A stretch of DNA of 17,184 nucleotides, from NCBI GenBank assembly GCA_964502465.1, contig CAZCWX010000741.1, positions 1 to 17,184 on the forward strand, given 5' to 3'. The notes beneath the pieces were generated by a model, which ran no database searches, was not told where the DNA came from, and was given only the letters and a program-made list of their open reading frames with translations. This DNA comes from CAZCWX01 sp964502465. Its GTDB lineage: Bacteria; Desulfobacterota; Binatia; Bin18. Made by a program: the position numbers and the translations under genes. Shown one piece after another: positions 11,989 to 17,184 of the stretch (position 1 is the stretch's first letter; every line of letters begins with the position of its first letter).

Positions 11989-14303
11989 TTGATCCGGCTC
12001 TCCCCGACTACTCCAATACTCCGGCCTCACCACGACGGCCCCAGTTTGGTTATAGACCTGCCAATCCAGCTGCCTCGCCATGGGTGACGATTGTCACGCC
12101 TTTCTATAATACGGGACCCATTTTTCATGAGACTGTTCGTTCTATCCTGCGGCAATCGATGCAACAGTGGGAGTGGTTGATCATTAATGATGGTTCCACA
12201 GAGCCCTCCTCCCTTGCTATGCTCGATAATTATCGGCATAGCGACCCGCGAATTCGCATCATTGATCTCGACACGAACCGTGGTCCAAGCGCTGCACGCA
12301 ACCGTGGATTTCGCGAGGCCCGTGCGTCCTATATTGCCCAACTGGATAGCGATAATTTGTTAGAACCGACAGCAATAGAAAAATGGCTCTGGTTCCTTGA
12401 GTCGTACCCGGAGTTTGCCTTTGTCAAAGGATACTCTGTGGGCTTTGGTGCGCAGGAATATTTATGGCAAAAAGGGTTTCATAACGGAAGTGTGTTTTTA
12501 GAGCACAATCTCGTCGATATAACCAGCCTGATTCGTAAGGCCGTTCATGCCACAGTCGGGGGATATGACGAGACGATCCGCCAGGGACTAGAAGATTGGG
12601 ACTTTTGGCTACGCTGTGCCGATCATGGATATTGGGGAGGGACTCTTCCGGAATATCTTGACTGGTATCGACGCCGGGTAACGCACAGTGATCGTTGGGC
12701 AACCTGGGATAATGCCGAACGGCAAAAGACTTTCGCTGCGCAATTACGCCAGAAGTATCCCAATTTATGGAAAGGGAAGTTTCCCCAGATCGAAATCCGC
12801 CCACAGCAGCCTTTAGAGCTTGTCCCTCACGCCCTCCCGTGGGAGAACCGCCTCTGCAAGGATAAACAGCGGCTCCTTTTACTCGTGCCCTGGCTGACTT
12901 TTGGAGGAGCAGATAAATTTAATCTCGATCTGCTAGATCAGTTGACCCGACGGGGTTGGGAGGTCAGTATTGTAGCGACCTTGCAAGGAAACTCGACCTG
13001 GCTTCCACGGTTTGCTTGCTACACTCCAGACCTCTTCATCCTGTCTCATTTTCTCCGGTTGGTAGACTATCCTCGCTTTCTCTACTACCTGATCCAGTCT
13101 CGACACATAGACGCAGTAATGGTTACTAATAGTGAACTCGGCTACCTCTTGCTTCCCTATCTGCGTGCACGTTGTCAGGACGTCGCGTTTCTCGATTATT
13201 GTCATATGGAGGAGGAATACTGGAAAAGTGGTGGCTACCCACGTATGGCAGTCGAATACCAGGGGTTATTAGACGTAAACATTGTCTCCTCTGTACACTT
13301 AAAAGAATGGATGGTGCGGCGCGGAGCTGAGTCCGATCGTATTCAGATCAGTTCCACTAATATTGATCCTGAGCTTTGGCGTCCCGATTCGCAGCGTAGG
13401 ACTACGATAAGGCGCGAGCTTGGAGTGAGTGATACCGTTCCTGTGATACTGTATGTAGGTCGTATCTGCCCGCAGAAACAGCCCCGCATCTTTGCTGAAA
13501 CCATGGTGCGACTGCATCAACGGAAGGCACAGTTTATTGCGGTCGTTGCCGGCGATGGACCAGACCTCGACTGGCTGCGTTCAACCATAAAAAAGCAGGG
13601 GATAAACGAACAGGTGTACGTGCTTGGGGCAGTCTCGAATCAGCGCATCTGGGAGCTGATGACAGCCGCTGATATCTTCTTTTTACCTTCACAATGGGAG
13701 GGAATTGCGCTGTCGATTTACGAAGCAATGGCCTGCGAACTGGCGGTCGTTAGTGCTGACGTTGGAGGCCAACGGGAGCTTGTGACCACAGAATGTGGGG
13801 TACTCATTTCACCTAGTAACAAAGCAGCAGCAGAAGCAGCTCAGTACACAACAGTGCTGGCGGAACTTCTCCAAGAACCCCAACGGCGGCAAGCGATGGG
13901 GCAGGCTGGACGGAAGCGCATTGAAGCGTATTTTCGTCTCGAGCAGATGGGAAAGCAGATGGCCTCGCTGCTGCAAGAAAGCATACGGCGACATAGCGTG
14001 CAGCCTCGCCCTGTTCCGAGTTTAGGGCTAGGACGGGTCTGTGCTGTGCAAGCGATCGAGTATATGCGGCTCTCTGCAGTGGCTGATTGGCTCTGGTTGG
14101 AACGAGAACAACAAAGCCTTCCAGTCGGCCACCCCCTGTACGGGTCCAGCACAACCCCGGCCCGCTGGCGCCCTTTCGTGTACTTTGCTATCCGGCGTTG
14201 GCTGCTACCCTATTACCGTGCCGCGCTGCAGCGAGATATAAAGTGGCTTTCACCTTTGAAGAATAGACTCAAACGTGCGTTGCTTCCAGGAGGAGTCGCG
14301 TGA
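11985..14303 (+). CDS. Bifunctional glycosyltransferase, GT2 domain fused to GT4 domain
   Basis: This encodes 772 residues from GTG 11985, in a 4-bp GTGA overlap with the previous stop and with GAGGAGA upstream. Residues 33-245 are a GT-A/GT2 domain with VTIVTPFYNTG, INDGST (67-72), NRGPSAARNRG (98-108), DSD (121-123) and the acceptor-side GLEDWDFW (201-208). Residues about 295-665 are a GT-B/GT4 domain with VPWLTFGGADKFN (301-313), YVGRICPQKQP (490-500), AGDGPD (522-527) and EX7E at E572-E580. About 105 residues follow (668-772), with aromatic and basic stretches such as WRPFVYFAIRRWLLPYYR, which could be an amphipathic membrane-binding tail. Two fused GTs allow two consecutive sugar additions by one polypeptide. 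Whether both sites are active, and on which sugars, cannot be told. Confidence 0.92.
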   Translation: MIDPALPDYSNTPASPRRPQFGYRPANPAASPWVTIVTPFYNTGPIFHETVRSILRQSMQQWEWLIINDGSTEPSSLAMLDNYRHSDPRIRIIDLDTNRGPSAARNRGFREARASYIAQLDSDNLLEPTAIEKWLWFLESYPEFAFVKGYSVGFGAQEYLWQKGFHNGSVFLEHNLVDITSLIRKAVHATVGGYDETIRQGLEDWDFWLRCADHGYWGGTLPEYLDWYRRRVTHSDRWATWDNAERQKTFAAQLRQKYPNLWKGKFPQIEIRPQQPLELVPHALPWENRLCKDKQRLLLLVPWLTFGGADKFNLDLLDQLTRRGWEVSIVATLQGNSTWLPRFACYTPDLFILSHFLRLVDYPRFLYYLIQSRHIDAVMVTNSELGYLLLPYLRARCQDVAFLDYCHMEEEYWKSGGYPRMAVEYQGLLDVNIVSSVHLKEWMVRRGAESDRIQISSTNIDPELWRPDSQRRTTIRRELGVSDTVPVILYVGRICPQKQPRIFAETMVRLHQRKAQFIAVVAGDGPDLDWLRSTIKKQGINEQVYVLGAVSNQRIWELMTAADIFFLPSQWEGIALSIYEAMACELAVVSADVGGQRELVTTECGVLISPSNKAAAEAAQYTTVLAELLQEPQRRQAMGQAGRKRIEAYFRLEQMGKQMASLLQESIRRHSVQPRPVPSLGLGRVCAVQAIEYMRLSAVADWLWLEREQQSLPVGHPLYGSSTTPARWRPFVYFAIRRWLLPYYRAALQRDIKWLSPLKNRLKRALLPGGVA

Positions 14304-14989
14304 AAGATCTCCGGGATGAATACATAGGCAGAGTGGTGCGGGGCAAATCTTTCGCCGACGTGGGGGGACTGTGGGGGACGGTCAATGAAAAGATCTCGGT
14401 CGCTCATGCGTACGGGGCTAGTGCGCTCACCATGCTCGATATTACCCCACTTGAGCATGAATTATGGCACCTATTTGAGGAGCGCAGACGCACCCTGCAC
14501 CTCCTTGAAGTGCAGTGCGTCAGTGGCGATGTCGTCATGTTAGCCGAAACAGATTCCTGTCCCCAATTCGACGTTGTGCACTGCTCGGGGATACTTTACC
14601 ACATGCCGGACCCCATACGGTTTCTGGTAGCGTTGCGCAAAATCACTCGCGAATTCTTGGTCTTGACCTCTGTCGTTACGGCTTCGCAGTTGAAGAACCA
14701 GCATGGAGAGTTACGCATCCCTCAGGCTGCCGTTCTCTTTGTTCCAGCTTTACAAGGACAGGAGCGTGCGACTCTTCAGGCTTATTGGCAACAGTTTGTG
14801 GGTGATAATGCCATTGGGTTGACTCAGGCGGTACCAACTTGGCGACCCGATGATTATGCTCCCTGGTGGTGGCTTCCAACAGTTGATGCTTTGCGGGCAA
14901 TGTGTAGAGCTGCAGGTTTTGATCCTCAAGAGGGAGATTACTTCTGGAATAATAATGCATACGTTCAGCTTCTTTCTGTACGGGAGTAG
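14300..14989 (+). CDS. Class I SAM-dependent methyltransferase in the glycan operon
   Basis: This encodes 229 residues from GTG 14300, overlapping the previous stop by 4 bp, with AGGAGG 6-11 bp upstream. It has a SAM-binding motif I variant FADVGGLWG (18-26), an acidic residue after the second strand (MLDITP, D47) and the motif IV/post-motif region DVVHCSGILYHMPDPIRFL (91-109), as in UbiE/Methyltransf_11/23-like enzymes. There is no signal peptide. The C-terminal part is rich in Trp and aromatic residues (WRPDDYAPWWWLP), which may form the acceptor pocket. From context it probably methylates a sugar or the chain end, or a lipid or peptide in the same pathway; this is inference. Confidence 0.85.
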   Translation: MKDLRDEYIGRVVRGKSFADVGGLWGTVNEKISVAHAYGASALTMLDITPLEHELWHLFEERRRTLHLLEVQCVSGDVVMLAETDSCPQFDVVHCSGILYHMPDPIRFLVALRKITREFLVLTSVVTASQLKNQHGELRIPQAAVLFVPALQGQERATLQAYWQQFVGDNAIGLTQAVPTWRPDDYAPWWWLPTVDALRAMCRAAGFDPQEGDYFWNNNAYVQLLSVRE

Positions 14990-15034
14990 AGGGCAGATGA
15001 GTTTCATATTGAGGAAAGAAAGAGGGAAGGGGAG

Positions 15035-16810
15035 GTGCTGAGCACTGCCGCTGGGCGGAGCCAACTCCGTTGGGTGATGAATCTCGCTTTGCTCAGCTTG
15101 TGTCTTATCGCTTTTCTGTCCCTTTTGTCTTTCAAGACGCCTGGGAAAGACACTCAGGGGGGAGGGGTTGCCAGTTCTGATCCTTTAAAACGTTATGCCG
15201 GGTTTGCTGTGTTTGGACCGTACTGGCCGATGGAAAGAGCGTTTACCTCTGAGGCTGAGAGGGTAGCGTATCTGGAGGAGCAGGGGTATCTCATAGCGCA
15301 ACATACCTCACGCCTTTCTGGGAATCTGGTTCGTGTCCCCATATCGGTATGGGAGGTGCTTGGGCAGATTGCAACAGTTGCTCCTAACGGTTCTGCAATC
15401 CCTGTGTATCAACTCGGAGATAAGGCAGCTAGTGCTGCACTAGAGAAGGTCTGGATTGCTCTGCGTGAGAGCCTCACAGCGTTGGAGGCTGGACGGGATG
15501 CAGCGGGGAATCCCTTACGTTGGCATGCATGGGACGCGTTTTTTTCAGGGATCCAAAAATACAACCGCGAACTCACCACCCATCCGGCCCGGCAGCTTCA
15601 ACCTGTCTTTGTTGACCTTCTCCTGACCGAATTGACCCCGGCCCTGCTTATTGAGGCGCCGGTTACAGTTATGGACCGTGCATCGAGACAAGGGTTATGG
15701 GACGCCTATAGACAGCTACACCTGAAGTTTATTCGGAAACTGATTCAACGTTATGGCCACGGATATGCCACTGCAGATATCCGCGCTCAGATCCCCGTTG
15801 CAGTCGCCATCGAGATGTTCAATGAGCCAGATTATAACTGGTTGCCAGACGAGGCAAAAATTGAAAAGGCGCTGAACCCTGATGCTTACCCCTGCGACAA
15901 ATACATCACCCAATTACATTTGTCGCAGATTCCGGAACATGATCTTCCGGCGAAGGGTTGTGTGAAGCGTTCATTTTCTTATGAAGAACAGGACTTCGGG
16001 CAACCTGCCGTGCATACGGCTTTGCGTGATTTTCGCTGGGGGAGCAAATTTGACAAGTACGGATCAACATTTGCTGATCTGCATGAACATATCTCCTTTG
16101 CTGCTAAAGATGAGATCCATCGTGGGGGGGCGCAGATGGTGGTCGTGTCATCCGCGGTGACTCATGTCAACATTGATTGGTTTGTGCGGATGTTCCGGGC
16201 CAATCCGAACACGTTCCGGTACGTCGATAAGATCGCAATCCATCCTTACCACTGGCCACGGCATGACATCCACGATATGCGATTTGTCGGTCCACCGCTA
16301 GAGAAGGACTGGATGTTGGTCTCCCCGCGGGAGTTTGCGCGCGATTACTTTAAACGGTTCGATTTTATTCGGCAATTGGCGGCGCTAGTGGCCGAGCCTG
16401 ACCAGGAAAAAAGCTACGGACTTGCTGGTAAATCGCTATGGATTACAGAATTTGGTCTTCCGACGAAAAAACTGGGCAAAGCGAACGCTGCTTTGCGTGA
16501 CCATCCGAGGCTTTTTATCTATGACCGGGCGACCCCGATTCCAGAAGGCATCCGGGCGATGGTGTGGGAGGATCTCTGGAATGCCTTTTTGGATCAAGTT
16601 TCTGCCGATTTCCTTCGCCAGAACCATGTTGAGACTTTGTTACTCTTTACCTTGAGGGAGACTGCTATGGAACACACTCACGACGACAGCCACAGCAACC
16701 TTGCTTTATACCGAGCAGACTGGTCTCCTCGTTTGGCACCAGAGGTGCTTTCCCGACTGACAGAGCTTTTCCGACGCTTCAGAGATTCCAGCGCTTCAGA
16801 GAAGAGATAG
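15035..16810 (+). CDS. Membrane-anchored glycoside hydrolase-like protein (clan A TIM-barrel type)
   Basis: This encodes 591 residues from GTG 15035. One N-terminal hydrophobic helix (about 15-33) after a basic stretch suggests a type II anchor or uncleaved signal, placing the domain in the periplasm. The body shows two hallmarks of clan GH-A glycosidases: VAIEMFNEPDYNW with the putative acid/base Glu264 after Asn263, and KSLWITEFGLP with the putative nucleophile Glu472. AIHPYHW (401-407) lies between them as expected for the barrel. The full family (GH5, GH39 or an unassigned one) cannot be named by eye. The start is preceded by a 25-base purine run (15011-15035) with several possible Shine-Dalgarno sites; ATG 15077 is an alternative. 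It follows the methyltransferase by 45 bp. A trimming hydrolase in a glycan operon recalls PslG in Pseudomonas (analogy only). Confidence 0.82.
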   Translation: MLSTAAGRSQLRWVMNLALLSLCLIAFLSLLSFKTPGKDTQGGGVASSDPLKRYAGFAVFGPYWPMERAFTSEAERVAYLEEQGYLIAQHTSRLSGNLVRVPISVWEVLGQIATVAPNGSAIPVYQLGDKAASAALEKVWIALRESLTALEAGRDAAGNPLRWHAWDAFFSGIQKYNRELTTHPARQLQPVFVDLLLTELTPALLIEAPVTVMDRASRQGLWDAYRQLHLKFIRKLIQRYGHGYATADIRAQIPVAVAIEMFNEPDYNWLPDEAKIEKALNPDAYPCDKYITQLHLSQIPEHDLPAKGCVKRSFSYEEQDFGQPAVHTALRDFRWGSKFDKYGSTFADLHEHISFAAKDEIHRGGAQMVVVSSAVTHVNIDWFVRMFRANPNTFRYVDKIAIHPYHWPRHDIHDMRFVGPPLEKDWMLVSPREFARDYFKRFDFIRQLAALVAEPDQEKSYGLAGKSLWITEFGLPTKKLGKANAALRDHPRLFIYDRATPIPEGIRAMVWEDLWNAFLDQVSADFLRQNHVETLLLFTLRETAMEHTHDDSHSNLALYRADWSPRLAPEVLSRLTELFRRFRDSSASEKR

Positions 16811-16874
16811 GCTGAAAAATGAATCAGGGACCAGTAATACTCTTTTACTCAAAATTCTCCTGTCTTAATGCCAT

Positions 16875-16906
16875 GAGTCTCGTAACAATAGAGTCGAGTC
16901 TCGTAA
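16875..16906. repeat. 11-bp direct repeat upstream of the last gene, possible regulator site
   Basis: GAGTCTCGTAA occurs at 16875-16885 and 16896-16906, a start-to-start distance of 21 bp, about two helical turns. It lies in the 121-bp gap (16811-16931) between the hydrolase and the next gene, just before that gene's start, so it could bind a dimeric regulator. No clear promoter or terminator was seen in the gap. Confidence 0.35.
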
Positions 16907-16931
16907 ATGGATCGTCACTGACGGATCGAGT

Positions 16932-17184
16932 ATGCTGAGTCATGCGCTTCTCCGACAGCTGAAAAAATGTCCTGTCGTTAAAGACCATATCTTATCTCTC
17001 TTGAAGACGGTCTATGCGGCTCTTGTTGATTATCCTGTGAATCCACAACCTGCAGGATACGTCTATCCGTTATTTGTCGATTATCCTGTGAATCCACAAC
17101 CCCGTTATGGACATGGAAGACCTCCTCACCCCAAACTGTATGAGATCATTAACAGGAATAGAGGGACCTACAAAGAGACTTTAG
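16932..17184 (+). CDS. N-terminal part of an unrecognised protein with an internal 17-residue duplication (cut by window edge)
   Basis: An open frame of 84 codons begins at ATG 16932 and runs off the right edge with no stop. The ribosome site is weak (GAG one base before the ATG). The peptide has a leucine-rich start (MLSHALLRQLKKCPVVKDH) and then VDYPVNPQP twice, 17 residues apart, due to a tandem 51-bp duplication. It continues RYGHGRPPHPKLYEIINRNRG. That PVNPxPRYGxGxPPHPxLY pattern reminds me of the N-terminus of class I methyltransferases or related proteins found in sugar-modification clusters. This is a recollection that I cannot check, so no function is assigned. Same strand as the operon and probably part of the same locus, after a 121-bp gap. 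Confidence 0.6.
   Translation, partial: MLSHALLRQLKKCPVVKDHILSLLKTVYAALVDYPVNPQPAGYVYPLFVDYPVNPQPRYGHGRPPHPKLYEIINRNRGTYKETL
17023..17101 (+). repeat. In-frame 51-bp tandem duplication inside the last gene
   Basis: A 28-bp block occurs at 17023-17050 and 17074-17101 with a single mismatch (T17027 versus C17078), offset by 51 bp. Fifty-one is a multiple of three, so the reading frame is kept and the peptide DYPVNPQP is repeated. The segment between the blocks has diverged, suggesting a duplication that is not completely fresh, or an insertion. Confidence 0.85.

Noticed and set aside
16811..16870. Intrinsic terminator after the hydrolase gene
   Set aside because: Only a weak 5-bp AGTAA/TTACT pairing is visible, without a GC-rich stem or clean T-run.

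Overview
The window is about 17.2 kb of bacterial chromosome with moderate to high GC, tight spacing and mostly ordinary Shine-Dalgarno sites. Several proteins have signal peptides or membrane anchors, and a sigma-54 enhancer-binding protein, an AlgH-family protein and polysaccharide-type glycosyltransferases are present. This suggests a Gram-negative soil or aquatic bacterium of a deltaproteobacterial or deep-branching phylum. Nothing in the sequence fixes the species. No rRNA, tRNA, CRISPR array, transposase or phage gene was seen.

Layout. Positions 1-867 (-) hold the N-terminal part of a GMC-type flavin oxidoreductase that runs off the left edge. It is followed by two opposed arrays of 7-bp repeats (881-915 and 964-998). 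The second array forms the end of an aquaporin-family gene (951-1847, -). Divergent from the aquaporin are an APC amino-acid permease (2038-3429, +) and an exported SAM-methyltransferase-fold protein (3471-4343, +). Converging on these is a regulatory pair on the minus strand: a STAS domain fused to an ECF sigma factor (4384-5310) and a 770-residue GAF-PAS-PAS-AAA+-Fis sigma-54 activator (5519-7831). Next on the minus strand is an AlgH/YqgE protein with an N-terminal signal or anchor (8159-8893).

The right half, from 9261, is a compact plus-strand operon for glycan assembly: a GT4 glycosyltransferase, a GT2 glycosyltransferase with a long repeat-built coiled coil, a GT2-GT4 double glycosyltransferase, a small methyltransferase and a membrane-anchored clan-A-like glycoside hydrolase. 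Two of the junctions are 4-bp GTGA start/stop overlaps. After a 121-bp gap a further gene (from 16932) starts and runs off the right edge. Its beginning contains an in-frame 51-bp tandem duplication.

How the parts may work together (inference): the GTs build an oligosaccharide or polysaccharide, the coiled coil scaffolds the assembly or sets its length, the methyltransferase modifies sugars or caps the chain, and the anchored hydrolase trims the product on the periplasmic side. The two regulators sit together but no target promoter could be shown. The most unusual items are the STAS-ECF fusion, whose STAS domain lacks the phosphorylatable serine, the 35-residue coiled-coil repeats in the GT2, and the inverted heptamer arrays that have become part of the aquaporin reading frame.
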